Assembly: GCF_905120355.1 (NCBI RefSeq)
Contig: NZ_CAJHOB010000006.1
Span: 121,034 to 185,033, forward strand
Reading direction: 5' to 3'
Length of the DNA: 64,000 nt
Source of the DNA: Azonexus hydrophilus
GTDB taxonomy: Bacteria; Pseudomonadota; Gammaproteobacteria; Burkholderiales; Rhodocyclaceae
Shown here: positions 1 through 8,448 of the stretch, piece after piece
Position numbering within the stretch: position 1 is the first letter of the stretch
Layout: each line of letters begins with the position of its first letter
The notes under the pieces: model-generated
The model's database searches: none
Seen by the model: only the letters and a program-made list of their open reading frames with translations
Told to the model about the DNA's origin: nothing
Program-made: the position numbers and the translations under genes

Positions 1-1
1 G

Positions 2-460
2 ATTTTCCGCACCAGTTGGGTATTTGGCGAACATGGCGCCAACTTCGTCAAGACCATTCTGCGCCTGGCCGGTGAGCGCGAGCAGTTGACGGTGGTGGAT
101 GATCAGATCGGCAGCCCGACGCCGGCCGCGCTGATTGCCGATGTGACGGCGCTGGCTTTGCAGCAGTGGCTGCATGCCGGAGCGCACACCCCGGCGCATC
201 GGTTGTACCACTTGAGTGCTGCCCAGCCGGTGAGTTGGTGTGCTTTTGCGCGGGAGATCGTCCGTCTGGCCAGCGAACAGGGGCGGGCATTGCGGTTGCA
301 CGCCGACGCTATCCAGCCGATTCCCAGTTCGGCCTATCCGACGCCGGCGCGCCGTCCGGCCAATTCACGACTGGATTGCCGGCAGTTGGAACGGGATTTC
401 TGCCTGCAGCTTCCCGGCTGGCAACCTTATCTGGAGCGCATGTTGCCGCTACTGCCGTGA
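2..460 (+). CDS. rfbD: dTDP-4-dehydrorhamnose reductase, C-terminal part (5' truncated by window edge)
   Basis: The open frame enters from the left edge and ends in TGA at 458-460, giving about 152 residues, roughly the C-terminal half of the usual ~300-residue enzyme. The stretch reading RTSWVFGEHGANFVKTIL followed by VVDDQIGSPT is the typical RfbD/RmlD signature: the R-SW-(V/Y)-(F/Y) segment after the catalytic YxxxK and the D-Q-GxPT substrate loop. RfbD reduces dTDP-4-keto-L-rhamnose with NAD(P)H in the last step of dTDP-rhamnose synthesis for surface polysaccharide. The other rml genes would be expected upstream, outside the window. The first ATG/TTG visible in frame is internal and is not the true start. 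Confidence 0.88.
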   Translation: MFRTSWVFGEHGANFVKTILRLAGEREQLTVVDDQIGSPTPAALIADVTALALQQWLHAGAHTPAHRLYHLSAAQPVSWCAFAREIVRLASEQGRALRLHADAIQPIPSSAYPTPARRPANSRLDCRQLERDFCLQLPGWQPYLERMLPLLP

Positions 461-491
461 TACGCCCCAAAGAAGGGGAGGCAAATAGTGT

Positions 492-520
492 TTGTGTGCG
501 CAATATTGGCAAGTTATAAT
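492..520 (+). promoter_or_regulatory. Candidate sigma-70 promoter for the DUF4395 gene
   Basis: A perfect TATAAT lies at 515-520. A weak -35 (TTGTGT, 492-497) sits 17 bases upstream in an AT-rich patch of otherwise GC-rich DNA. It is 35 bases before the ATG at 556. Confidence 0.45.
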
Positions 521-555
521 ATAAGCGTTCTATTATTAAACGCGGAGTAATTACC

Positions 556-975
556 ATGTTGCGCTTCGATATTGCCCCTGTCTGCTCCAACGCCTACCGC
601 CTGCAGGCATTGATGAGCATGACCATCGCCGCCATTTATCTGTTCACTCCCTACAAGTGGGTGGCGATTTTTCTTGCCCTGGGCGGCTTCATCCGCGGCT
701 TTGTCTCGCCGCACAAGTGCTTGTCTTACAAGCTCTTTGCCAGCATCACCAGAACGCTGAAGCTGAGCAAGATGCAGAATGCCGGCTCCAAAATGTTTGC
801 CGACAAGATTGCCTGCGTGGCCGGTACGGCAATGTTTGTTACCTGGCTACTTGATTCCAGCATCGGCATGATTCCTGGATGGGCCATCCTGATTTTTGCT
901 TTTCTCGATGTGACCACCGGCTTTTGTGCTGCCTGTTGGGCCTATCTTGCTTATTACAAGATGAAAGGCGCTTGA
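556..975 (+). CDS. DUF4395 family membrane protein
   Basis: This is a 139-residue protein. The ATG is preceded by a CGGAG ribosome site at 542-546. Hydrophobic segments lie at about residues 17-32, 34-50, 88-105 and 108-132, so it is an integral membrane protein. The N-terminal RFDIAPVC..NAYRLQA pattern and the GFCAACWAYL cysteine pair near the C terminus fit the DUF4395 family, whose function is unknown. The paired cysteines in the last membrane segment suggest redox or metal chemistry, but that is inference. It appears to be a single-gene unit with its own promoter, next to cytochrome genes. Confidence 0.75.
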   Translation: MLRFDIAPVCSNAYRLQALMSMTIAAIYLFTPYKWVAIFLALGGFIRGFVSPHKCLSYKLFASITRTLKLSKMQNAGSKMFADKIACVAGTAMFVTWLLDSSIGMIPGWAILIFAFLDVTTGFCAACWAYLAYYKMKGA

Positions 976-1134
976 GACGTCAGGCTTTTTCTGCTGCCAG
1001 AGATCAGCGTGCGGACAGCTTTTTTGCATCCACGCTGATCTTTGCGACACAGATCAAGGAAATTTGCCTGACGGCTCCCGAAAATAACGCACAGGGTCGA
1101 GCGAGTGCTCGGTCGTCATTTTCGGGAGAGAGAA

Positions 1135-1488
1135 ATGAAAAAATTGCACAAAACCACCTCCGTACTGGTTGCCGGTGTTGCTGCAGCCCTGTTCGCTACC
1201 GGGGCGCAGGCCTTTGATGAAGCTGCCGCCAAGGACTTGATGAAGCAAAACAAGTGTACCCAGTGCCACGGCATGGACAAGGACAAGGATGGCCCCTCGT
1301 TCAAGAAGATCGCTGGCAAATTCAAGGGCAAGGCTGATTCGGAAAGTAAATTGCTCACCCACCTGACGACCGCTCCCAAGGTCAAGTTGTCGGATGGTTC
1401 GGAAGAGGAACATAAGATCGTGAAGACCTCGCCAGCCAAAGATGAAGCTCAGGTCAAGAACATGATCCAGTACATCCTGTCACTGTAA
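1135..1488 (+). CDS. Periplasmic monoheme class I cytochrome c
   Basis: This is a 117-residue protein. Residues 1-26 form a Sec signal peptide (KK start, hydrophobic core, cleavage after AQA). One heme site, CTQCH, lies at residues 41-45. The mature part is small and lysine-rich, as in diffusible class I electron carriers; a methionine near residue 110 is a candidate sixth ligand. The ATG at 1135 was chosen because it starts the signal peptide and follows a GGGAGAG ribosome site. The next gene encodes a NapC/NirT quinol dehydrogenase 53 bases downstream, so the two probably form a quinol-to-periplasm electron path. The terminal partner is not visible. Confidence 0.85.
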   Translation: MKKLHKTTSVLVAGVAAALFATGAQAFDEAAAKDLMKQNKCTQCHGMDKDKDGPSFKKIAGKFKGKADSESKLLTHLTTAPKVKLSDGSEEEHKIVKTSPAKDEAQVKNMIQYILSL

Positions 1489-1541
1489 GAGACAGTCCGG
1501 TGCCCCGCCGGGCGGGACACCAAAAACGCCTGGGGGGCGAA

Positions 1542-2144
1542 ATGAATCAAGACAATCAAGGCGCATTGCGCCGCTGCTGGGGGGCCTTGCGCCGGCCCAG
1601 CGTGAAGTATTCGCTGCTGACACTGCTGGTGGCCGGTTTCTTTTCCGGAATCCTGTTCTGGGGGGGCTTTAACACGGCGATGGAAGCCACTAATACGATG
1701 GAGTTCTGCATCGGCTGTCACGAAATGCGCGACAACGTGTATGTGGAATACAAGGAAACCATCCACTACAAGAACCGCAGCGGTGTGCGCGCGGTGTGTT
1801 CGGATTGCCATGTGCCCAAAGACTGGACGCACAAGATCATCCGCAAGATCAAGGCGAGCAAGGAAGTCTGGGGCAAGATCACTGGCGTCATCGATACCAA
1901 GGAAAAATTCGAAGGCCACCGCATGGAAATGGCGAGCCGCGAGTGGGAACGCATGAAGAGCAGCGATTCGCGCGAATGCCGCAATTGTCACAATTTCGAT
2001 GCCATGAGCGAGGAATTGCAGCGCAAGACGCCGTACAAGAAACACATGGCAGCCAAGGCCGAAGGCAAGACCTGCATCGATTGCCACAAGGGGATTGCGC
2101 ACCGTCTGCCGGCTGAATTTGAGGAAGACGAAGAAGAGGAGTGA
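1542..2144 (+). CDS. NapC/NirT-family tetraheme cytochrome c (quinol dehydrogenase)
   Basis: This is a 200-residue protein with one N-terminal membrane anchor (about residues 23-42) and four heme sites: CIGCH 56-60, CSDCH 86-90, CRNCH 146-150 and CIDCH 178-182. That spacing and the MEFCIGCHEM context are classic for NapC/NirT/CymA proteins, which oxidise membrane quinol and pass electrons to periplasmic reductases. The C terminus is strikingly acidic (E/D-rich last 9 residues). No nap, nir or nrf catalytic gene is adjacent, so the acceptor is unknown; the cytochrome c just upstream is the obvious candidate. The ATG at 1542 is favoured over the upstream in-frame start because it follows a GGGGGCGAA ribosome site. 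Confidence 0.9.
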   Translation: MNQDNQGALRRCWGALRRPSVKYSLLTLLVAGFFSGILFWGGFNTAMEATNTMEFCIGCHEMRDNVYVEYKETIHYKNRSGVRAVCSDCHVPKDWTHKIIRKIKASKEVWGKITGVIDTKEKFEGHRMEMASREWERMKSSDSRECRNCHNFDAMSEELQRKTPYKKHMAAKAEGKTCIDCHKGIAHRLPAEFEEDEEEE

Positions 2145-2165
2145 TCTGCCCGTGCTGGCAGTGAC

Positions 2166-2192
2166 AAAAACCCGGCCGCGGCCGGGTTTTTG
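2166..2192 (+). terminator. Rho-independent terminator after the cytochrome pair
   Basis: The self-complementary block CCCGGCCGCGGCCGGG (2171-2186) is flanked by an A-run and followed by TTTTT. It lies 22 bases after the NapC-type gene. Confidence 0.8.
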
Positions 2193-2298
2193 TTGCGCCT
2201 TGGCAGGGCGCCCCGGAGCGATGCAGCGCGCTTCACCTTGACGCACAACACCAAGCCGTTACGATGCCGGGTATCAGGAACAAAAAAAGAGGTTCGGC

Positions 2299-2625
2299 AT
2301 GCCAGAGCGGTTGCGCTTTTTGTCCATGGCTGAGGTGGTGGAGGGGATGGTTCTGGGCAAGCCGCTGGTAGTGACCAAGCAGGGAATCATCGATTTCACC
2401 TTGCCGGCGGGACATGCGCTGACTGAAACGAACCTGCGTCAGATGAGGCTGCGTCAAGTCGAGTTTGTCTGCATCCGCGCTGAGGATGAACGCACCGAAG
2501 CGGAGCGCGAAGCTGAATTGGCGGCTGATGCCGAGCGTCTGACCTGCATTTTTTCCCAGGCGGACCTGCGCGATCCGGCGCTGGCGGGTTTGCACGCTGC
2601 CGTGCTGGCTTACCGGAGTTTGTGA
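2299..2625 (+). CDS. Small uncharacterised protein coupled to an HDOD protein
   Basis: This is a 108-residue soluble protein with no signal peptide or membrane segment. The N-terminal half (AEVVEGMVLGKPLVV, then TLPAGHALTE.NLRQM) resembles the short N-terminal beta domain found before some HD-GYP or HDOD domains ('increase-by-default' type segment). The C-terminal half is charged and helical. Its TGA overlaps the ATG of the following HDOD gene (TGATG), so the two are translationally coupled and may act as one signalling unit. Function is unknown. The upstream terminator at 2166-2192 makes this the likely first gene of the unit. Confidence 0.7.
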   Translation: MPERLRFLSMAEVVEGMVLGKPLVVTKQGIIDFTLPAGHALTETNLRQMRLRQVEFVCIRAEDERTEAEREAELAADAERLTCIFSQADLRDPALAGLHAAVLAYRSL

Positions 2626-3464
2626 TGCCGTTGCATCTGTTGCCTGGCCAAATTGTGCAGCGCGCCGTCTTGCTGCCGGCGTTTCCCCTGGTGGTGAAGG
2701 ACATTCTGCACACACTGGATGATGAGTCTGCCGCGCTATCCACGCTGAGCGATCTGGTCGCCAAGGATCCGGTGATCACCGCCCGGATTTTTTCCATGGC
2801 CAATGCGGCCGCCTCGGCCGGTTCCGGACGGCGTGAAATTCGTGACATTCAGGTCGCCCTGTCCCTGATCGGCATGGCGCGGCTACGAGAAATCGCGCTG
2901 ACTGTGAGCATCGCCGAGTTTTCGCGGGCCTGCCGCATGGATCGCAATTTCTGGCGTCACAGTGTGGCGGTGGGGGTCGCGACGCAGGAATTGGCGCGCC
3001 AGGGGCAATTTTCTGCTGATATCGCCCTAGTGTGTGGTCTGGTACACGATATCGGCAGTTTGTGGATGGCACGTTGTCAGCCGCTGGAATTCCAGATGGT
3101 ACGCAACAGCATGGAAGCCGATCCTGGCCTCGACATCATTGATGCCGAGCGGCTGCATTTTGGCGCCGACCATTGCTGGATCGGTGCCGTACTGGCGAGT
3201 GCCTGGGGTTTGCCGGAGCCGGTGGTTGCCGCCATTGCCCATCACCACGACCCGGAGCCGCCGCTCGACAAGCTGGTTGCTGCGACCCACGTGGGTGAAG
3301 TACTGGCCAACGCGCTCGATCTCGCTAGTCCGGCGCCTGCCAGTGTCCGCCATCTGTCTGCGGCGGCCTGCACCCTGCTGGGGCTGGACTGGAGCCAGGA
3401 CATGACCTACCTGTTCGGTTGCATCGAAGCGCGTGTACGTCACTTGGGACGGTTTTTCGACTGA
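2625..3464 (+). CDS. HDOD domain-containing signalling protein
   Basis: This is a 279-residue protein. Residues about 15-210 read as an HDOD domain, with the characteristic FPLVVKDIL, LVAKDPVITARIFSMANAA and GMARLREIAL segments and the late motif LVHDIGSLWM. HDOD is a catalytically modified HD-fold found in bacterial signalling proteins, often linked to c-di-GMP or stress regulation. A later AIAHHHDPEP segment could still bind metal. The ATG at 2625 overlaps the preceding stop codon. The ligand and output are not deducible here. Confidence 0.85.
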   Translation: MPLHLLPGQIVQRAVLLPAFPLVVKDILHTLDDESAALSTLSDLVAKDPVITARIFSMANAAASAGSGRREIRDIQVALSLIGMARLREIALTVSIAEFSRACRMDRNFWRHSVAVGVATQELARQGQFSADIALVCGLVHDIGSLWMARCQPLEFQMVRNSMEADPGLDIIDAERLHFGADHCWIGAVLASAWGLPEPVVAAIAHHHDPEPPLDKLVAATHVGEVLANALDLASPAPASVRHLSAAACTLLGLDWSQDMTYLFGCIEARVRHLGRFFD

Positions 3465-3494
3465 GTCCTTGGCCGGATTTCGCACAGGATATTC

Positions 3495-4043
3495 ATGGCA
3501 CTGAAAGCAACGATCTTCAAAATCAATCTCACCGTTTCCGATCTGGACCGTGGTCATTTTGCCGATTACGCCCTGACGGTGGCGCGTCACCCTTCTGAAA
3601 ACGACCAGCGCATGATGGTGCGGATCCTGGCCTTTGCCCTGTTCGCCGGGCCGGATCTTGCTTTCGGCAAGGGGCTCTCAAGTGATGACGAGTGTGCCCT
3701 GCAGGCCATTGATGCCGGAGGGGTGTTGCGCCAGTGGGTGGAAGTCGGGCAACCCGATCTGACACGCATTCGTAAAGGGGCGCAGCGCGCCGATGCCGCG
3801 ATTGTCCTCGCGTATGGTGGGCGGGCGGTGGATGTGTGGTGGGAACAGATGGCGCCCGAGGTGGCACGCTTTGACAATCTCACCGTGCTGCGCCTCGGTG
3901 CCGCCGAGGGTGAAGCGCTCGCCGCGCTGGCGGCACGCAACATGCAGCTGAACTGCACCATTCAGGAAGGTACGGTCTGGCTGGCCTGTGGTGAGAACAG
4001 TGTGGAAATAACGCTGGAAACCCTGCTCTCCCCGGCGGAGTAG
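3495..4043 (+). CDS. yaeQ: YaeQ family protein
   Basis: This is a 182-residue protein, the usual YaeQ length. Hallmarks are the N-terminal MALKATIFK..L.VSDLDR, then LTVARHPSE with a RILAFALFA segment, and later WVEVGQPD. YaeQ has a PD-(D/E)XK nuclease-like fold of unsettled cellular role. It stands alone, 30 bases after the HDOD gene and converging on rlhA. A G/C-rich run followed by TTTTTTT at about 4050-4067 may act as a weak terminator. Confidence 0.88.
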   Translation: MALKATIFKINLTVSDLDRGHFADYALTVARHPSENDQRMMVRILAFALFAGPDLAFGKGLSSDDECALQAIDAGGVLRQWVEVGQPDLTRIRKGAQRADAAIVLAYGGRAVDVWWEQMAPEVARFDNLTVLRLGAAEGEALAALAARNMQLNCTIQEGTVWLACGENSVEITLETLLSPAE

Positions 4044-4084
4044 GAGAGGGGCGTTTTTTTACGCCAGACGCACAGTCGTCCGGC

Positions 4085-5983
4085 TCAACCGCAGCCTGCG
4101 GTTGAGGGCGCAATGCCGAGATTCAGCGTCACGCCTTTTTTCATCCGGCCAATGACGTGCATTTCGCAGGCCTGGCAGTCAAATTTGAGGATGAGTTTTT
4201 CCTTGCCGTTAATCAGCGTCATCGGGTCCGGCTTGAGATATTTCACCTCTTTCGGACACAGGTTGAAGCTGTGGCGCAGACAGTGTTTGGTGATCATCAG
4301 TGACACCAAGCCTTTCTCCGCGCCGGTTTCATACGCTTCGTCGATCAGACGGACCCCGTGTTTTTCGTAGAAGGCGCGGGCTTTGGCATTGAAGACGTTA
4401 CCGAGGTAAGTCAGTTCCTGCTGCGGATAAATGGCCGGCTCGGCGCTGGCGGCGCGGCGCAGGGGCCGTGGGTGCCGTGCCAGACGTTCTGCCTGCAGGG
4501 CTTCAACTGCTTGCCGGCGCAGTGCATTGAGGCTGCTGACTGGAAAGAACCAGTCTTCCTTCAGGTTGAGCGTCAGGCCGGTGGCGCAAAAGCTGGTGCC
4601 ACCGAGCTTCTGCAGCTGCTCTTCCAGCTTGCTGCGGGCAGCGGCCGGATTTTGCGCGCCGACGATATCCGGGCATGCGTCCCGGTTGAGGTGGGCACTG
4701 GCGCAGATGCCATCTTCGTCGCGCAGGGTCAGCGTGAAGGCTGACGGCGTTTCCGTGAAGTCGATCTGCACGGCGATCAGGCGCTGGGCCGAGTCCTTTT
4801 CCAGAGCACGTTCGAATGCCTGGTCGCGGTTACGGAACAGGGTGGTGCCCAGACTCAGATCGGCGGGCATCTGGGCCAGATGCAGACGCTGGCCGTCAAC
4901 ACGGTTGACCCGCATGCCCTGTACCTCGCCTGCGGCATCGTGGAAGCACAGGCCATCGCCATTGTGAAAGGTTTCACTGCTGCGGATCGTGATCCAGCCT
5001 GCGCCTATTTCCGTAACTTCGCCTACGACGGTACCGACAAAGGCGGGCGAGTCGAAGGCGCCGATATCGTCCTGGCGGCCACCGGCAAAGTAATCGGTGT
5101 AGCCCCGGTTGAAGGTTTTTTCCGGCTGTGGCGTGAAGCTGAAGGTCGAACGGCCGCTGGCCGCGCGGTGGTACTGCGGGTGGCTGTCGATGATGGCATC
5201 GAGCAGGGTACGGTAATGCGCGGTGATGTTCTTGACGTAGGCCAGGTCTTTCAGGCGCCCCTCGATCTTGAAGGAGGTGACGCCGGCTTCAATCAGGGCC
5301 AGCAGATTGTCCGACTGGTTGTTGTCCTTCATTGACAGCAGGTGCTGGTTTTCGCTGATCGTTCTGCCCTTGTCGTCCACCAGGCTGTAGGGCAGGCGAC
5401 AGGCCTGCGAGCATTCGCCGCGGTTGGCGCTGCGGCCGGTATGCGCGTGGCTGATGTAGCACTGTCCGGAAAAAGCGACACAGAGTGCGCCGTGTACGAA
5501 ATATTCCAGCGCCACGTCAGTGCGGGCGGCAATGGCGCGGATTTCCGCAAGACTCAGCTCGCGCGCCAGGACGATCTGCGAAAAACCGACGTCGGCGAGA
5601 AAACGGGCTTTTTCCGGGTGGCGGATGTCAGTCTGCGTGCTGGCATGTAATTGAATCGGTGGTAAATCCAGTTCGAGCAGCCCCATGTCCTGGATGATGA
5701 GGGCGTCCGCGCCAGCGTCATAAAGCTGCCAGGCCAGCTGACGGGCTGCTTCCAGCTCGCTGTCGTGGAGGATGGTATTGAGGGCGACGAAGACCTTGGC
5801 GTGGTAGCTATGGGCGTAATCACACAGTTGTTGGATTTCGGCGACAGAACTGCCGGCGCCGTAGCGGGCACCGAAGGCTGGGCCGCCGATGTACACGGCG
5901 TCGGCCCCATGTTTGATGGCTTCGCAGCCAAAGGCAGCATTTTTTGCGGGAGCCAGCAGCTCCAGTGGGCGGGGTGCGGTCAT
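4085..5983 (-). CDS. rlhA: 23S rRNA 5-hydroxycytidine (C2501) synthase, U32 peptidase family
   Basis: This is a 632-residue protein. Residues 1-300 form the U32 (peptidase-like) barrel with ELLAPAKN at the N terminus and the cysteine-rich block CVAFSGQCYISH...GECSQACRLPY, expected to hold an iron-sulfur cluster. A middle DUF3656-like domain and a C-terminal Cys/His region follow. Length and domain order match RlhA (YdcP) rather than the shorter TrhP/YegQ (~450 residues). RlhA hydroxylates C2501 of 23S rRNA. A perfect 10-bp inverted repeat (4084-4106) spans the last codons and the stop. It may be co-transcribed from the methyltransferase gene just upstream on the same strand (7 bases apart). 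Confidence 0.87.
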   Translation of the reverse strand: MTAPRPLELLAPAKNAAFGCEAIKHGADAVYIGGPAFGARYGAGSSVAEIQQLCDYAHSYHAKVFVALNTILHDSELEAARQLAWQLYDAGADALIIQDMGLLELDLPPIQLHASTQTDIRHPEKARFLADVGFSQIVLARELSLAEIRAIAARTDVALEYFVHGALCVAFSGQCYISHAHTGRSANRGECSQACRLPYSLVDDKGRTISENQHLLSMKDNNQSDNLLALIEAGVTSFKIEGRLKDLAYVKNITAHYRTLLDAIIDSHPQYHRAASGRSTFSFTPQPEKTFNRGYTDYFAGGRQDDIGAFDSPAFVGTVVGEVTEIGAGWITIRSSETFHNGDGLCFHDAAGEVQGMRVNRVDGQRLHLAQMPADLSLGTTLFRNRDQAFERALEKDSAQRLIAVQIDFTETPSAFTLTLRDEDGICASAHLNRDACPDIVGAQNPAAARSKLEEQLQKLGGTSFCATGLTLNLKEDWFFPVSSLNALRRQAVEALQAERLARHPRPLRRAASAEPAIYPQQELTYLGNVFNAKARAFYEKHGVRLIDEAYETGAEKGLVSLMITKHCLRHSFNLCPKEVKYLKPDPMTLINGKEKLILKFDCQACEMHVIGRMKKGVTLNLGIAPSTAGCG

Positions 5984-5990
5984 GGCTATC

Positions 5991-6812
5991 TCAATAAATG
6001 AAGCGCGCGGTCAGCGCTTCGAGCTTGAATTCGCGCAGGATGGCTTCGGCGCGCTGGCGGGCGTTCTGGCGGGGTTTGTCACTGCGGCGGCTGGCGATGA
6101 TCAGTTCGTTCTTCATCGAGTGCTCCCAGCCGACCAGCTCAGTCACCGTCACCGCGTAGCCGTGGGCTTCCAGCAACAGGCAGCGCAGCACATTGGTCAG
6201 GTGGCTGCCGAGTTCGCGGGTGTGGATGGGGTGGCGCCACAGTTCTGCCAGCGGTGTCTGGGCTAGTGCCGCAGCCTTGCCAGCGCGCAGCGTTGCCGCA
6301 ACTTCAGCCTGGCAGCAGGGAACGAGCACGATGTGGTGCGCCTGGCGTTGCAGGGCAAAACGGATGGCGTCGTCGGTCGCGGTATCGCAGGCATGCAGGG
6401 CGGTGACGACATCCACGCGGGCGGGTAGGGCGGTGGAATGCAAGGATTCTTCCACCGTACAGGCCAGAAAATGCATCCTGGGGAAACCGAGCCTGCTCGC
6501 CAATTCCTGCGATTTTTCAACCAGTTGGGCGCGGTGTTCGATACCGATGACGGTGCCTGTCGGGCGGCTCTTGAGGAACAGGTCGTACAGAATGAAGCCG
6601 AGATAGGATTTGCCGGCACCGTGATCGACCAGGGTTTCCAGATCGTTGAGCAGCGGCTCGATGAACTGCGCCAGATGGTAGACCTGCTTCAGCTTGCGCC
6701 GGCTGTCCTGATTGAGCTTGCCGTCACGGGTCAGGATATGCAGTTCCTTGAGTAATTCCAGGGACTGCTCGGGGCGAATTTCCGGGGGAAGGGAGACTGT
6801 TTTTTTCGACAT
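5991..6812 (-). CDS. Class I SAM-dependent methyltransferase (GSTCD/Trm13-like)
   Basis: This is a 273-residue protein. SAM motif I reads LVDHGAGKSYLGF, followed by an acidic residue after the second strand (GIEH), ALHACDTATD, and VLVPCCQAE, a Pro-Cys-Cys motif seen in the GSTCD/Trm13-like methyltransferase group. The substrate is unknown, but the fold and its place directly upstream of rlhA make an RNA or protein substrate in the translation machinery plausible (inference). The start at 6812 (MSKKTV) is preferred over an upstream in-frame ATG because it begins the conserved body and avoids a low-complexity leader. Confidence 0.75.
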   Translation of the reverse strand: MSKKTVSLPPEIRPEQSLELLKELHILTRDGKLNQDSRRKLKQVYHLAQFIEPLLNDLETLVDHGAGKSYLGFILYDLFLKSRPTGTVIGIEHRAQLVEKSQELASRLGFPRMHFLACTVEESLHSTALPARVDVVTALHACDTATDDAIRFALQRQAHHIVLVPCCQAEVAATLRAGKAAALAQTPLAELWRHPIHTRELGSHLTNVLRCLLLEAHGYAVTVTELVGWEHSMKNELIIASRRSDKPRQNARQRAEAILREFKLEALTARFIY

Positions 6813-6886
6813 GGCACGATTATCGCATGGTGTCTGGCGAGGCGGGATTGCCGCCACTCATTGAATCAACGTCTAGGAGACATAAA

Positions 6887-7159
6887 ATGGGCAGTCTGAG
6901 CAACGAATCTTTCGAACAGTTCCTGGATTCCCTGAAAAAAGCGGGCATCGTCATTTCCAACGAGGCCGAACTGCGCGAACGTCTGGCCGAAGCCCAGCGC
7001 TGGCGCTACGCCTTCCAGACGCTGGCCGCCAACGGCAAGAGCATCGGCATTTCCTTTGCCGATGCAGGCTCGAATGTTGAACAGATCGAGCGTGCTTTCA
7101 GCGAGTTCCAGGTATCGGAAAAAACCCGCGCTGTTTTCTCGGCCAGCCTGGTGCACTAA
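6887..7159 (+). CDS. Small hypothetical protein
   Basis: This is a 90-residue soluble, mostly helical, acidic protein. The ATG at 6887 is preceded by TAGGAGA, a strong ribosome site. No signal peptide, membrane segment or recognised motif is visible. The next feature is a terminator, so it is a monocistronic unit divergent from the methyltransferase gene. Function is not recognised. Confidence 0.6.
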   Translation: MGSLSNESFEQFLDSLKKAGIVISNEAELRERLAEAQRWRYAFQTLAANGKSIGISFADAGSNVEQIERAFSEFQVSEKTRAVFSASLVH

Positions 7160-7197
7160 GCCGGGTTTGCCGTAACGACCGACCGGGTGTCGGAAAA

Positions 7198-7226
7198 AAA
7201 CGACGGGCGCCTGATGCGCCCGTTTT
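7198..7226 (+). terminator. Rho-independent terminator
   Basis: A CGGGCGC/GCGCCCG stem (7204-7222) is followed by TTTT and preceded by AAAAAAA, so it could work in both directions. Confidence 0.7.
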
Positions 7227-7266
7227 GCGTTTCTGCGGTAGACTGCGCGGCCTCGACGATCAATCA

Positions 7267-7343
7267 GCGCCCGTAGCTCAACTGGATAGAGCAGCCGCCT
7301 TCTAAGCGGCAGGTCGGGGGTTCGAGTCCCTCCGGGCGCGCCA
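7267..7343 (+). tRNA. tRNA-Arg (anticodon TCT)
   Basis: This is a 77-base tRNA. The acceptor GCGCCCG pairs with CGGGCGC, with discriminator G and an encoded CCA. The anticodon stem GCCGC/GCGGC encloses CTTCTAA, giving anticodon TCT, which reads AGA/AGG. The D-arm (GCTCAACTGGATAGAGC) and T-arm (GGTTCGAGTCC) are canonical. Confidence 0.95.
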
Positions 7344-7362
7344 ATTTTCCAGCAGGATTTTC

Positions 7363-8367
7363 ATGATTCTCGTGACTGGCGGTACCGGCTATATCGGTTC
7401 GCATACCGTGGTTGAGCTTCTGGCTGCCGGTCAGGATGTCCTGATCCTCGACAATTACGCCAACAGCAGCCCCAAAGTACTCGAACGTATTGCCGACATC
7501 AGCGGTCGCAGGCCCGCCTTCAGTGAGGGCGACATCCGCGATGCGGACGGTTTGCGCGCGCTGTTTGCTGCGCACCGGATCGAGGCGGTGATTCATTTTG
7601 CCGGACTAAAAGCGGTCGGCGAGTCGGTCGAGCAGCCACTGACCTACTACGACAACAACGTCAATGGCACCCTGTGCCTGCTGCAGGCCATGCGACAGGC
7701 CGGTGTTCGTCGCCTGGTGTTCAGTTCATCGGCGACGGTGTATGGCGATCCGCACCGCGTTCCCATCCGTGAGGATTTTCCGCTGCAGGCGACCAATCCG
7801 TACGGACGCAGCAAGCTGATGGTCGAGGAGATGCTGCGCGATCTGCAACGCGCCGAAACCGACTGGCAGATTGCCATCCTGCGCTACTTCAATCCTGTTG
7901 GTGCGCATCCGAGTGGTTTGATTGGTGAAAACCCCAACGGTATTCCCAACAACTTGATGCCTTTCGTGGCGCAGGTAGCGGTGGGGAAACGGGCGCAATT
8001 GTCGGTGTTCGGCAACGATTACCCGACGCCCGACGGCACCGGCGTGCGCGATTACATTCATGTGGTCGATCTGGCGCAGGGGCATCTGGCGGCGTTGGCA
8101 GCGCTGGCGCGCAGCGGCCAGTCGTTGACGGTGAATCTGGGGACCGGGCAGGGCTATAGCGTGCTCGACATGGTGCGCGCTTTCGAGGCGGCCAGCGGGC
8201 GGCCTGTGCCGTACCAGATCGTGGCCCGCCGCGCGGGCGATATCGCCACCTGCTATGCCGATCCGCAGCTGGCCGGGGAATTGCTCGGCTGGCAGGCCGG
8301 GCGTGGAATCAGCGAGATGTGTGCCGATGCCTGGCGTTGGCAGTCGATGAACCCGGACGGGTTGTAA
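7363..8367 (+). CDS. galE: UDP-glucose 4-epimerase
   Basis: This is a 334-residue extended short-chain dehydrogenase. The NAD-binding TGGTGYIG motif lies at residues 5-12. The catalytic SSSAT serine region lies near 123, with Tyr147 and Lys151 in the YGRSK motif. The NPYGRSK and ILRYFNPVGAHPSG segments are diagnostic of GalE. It interconverts UDP-glucose and UDP-galactose (or the N-acetyl forms) for polysaccharide and LPS precursors. It starts 20 bases after tRNA-Arg and no terminator is seen between them. Confidence 0.94.
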   Translation: MILVTGGTGYIGSHTVVELLAAGQDVLILDNYANSSPKVLERIADISGRRPAFSEGDIRDADGLRALFAAHRIEAVIHFAGLKAVGESVEQPLTYYDNNVNGTLCLLQAMRQAGVRRLVFSSSATVYGDPHRVPIREDFPLQATNPYGRSKLMVEEMLRDLQRAETDWQIAILRYFNPVGAHPSGLIGENPNGIPNNLMPFVAQVAVGKRAQLSVFGNDYPTPDGTGVRDYIHVVDLAQGHLAALAALARSGQSLTVNLGTGQGYSVLDMVRAFEAASGRPVPYQIVARRAGDIATCYADPQLAGELLGWQAGRGISEMCADAWRWQSMNPDGL

Positions 8368-8448
8368 CGCGGGCGCACCGGATCGGACTGCCGGTGCGTG
8401 GTGTCGCCGCCGGGTAACAACTGAGAATTGTGCCCCTGGGGCGTTGCC

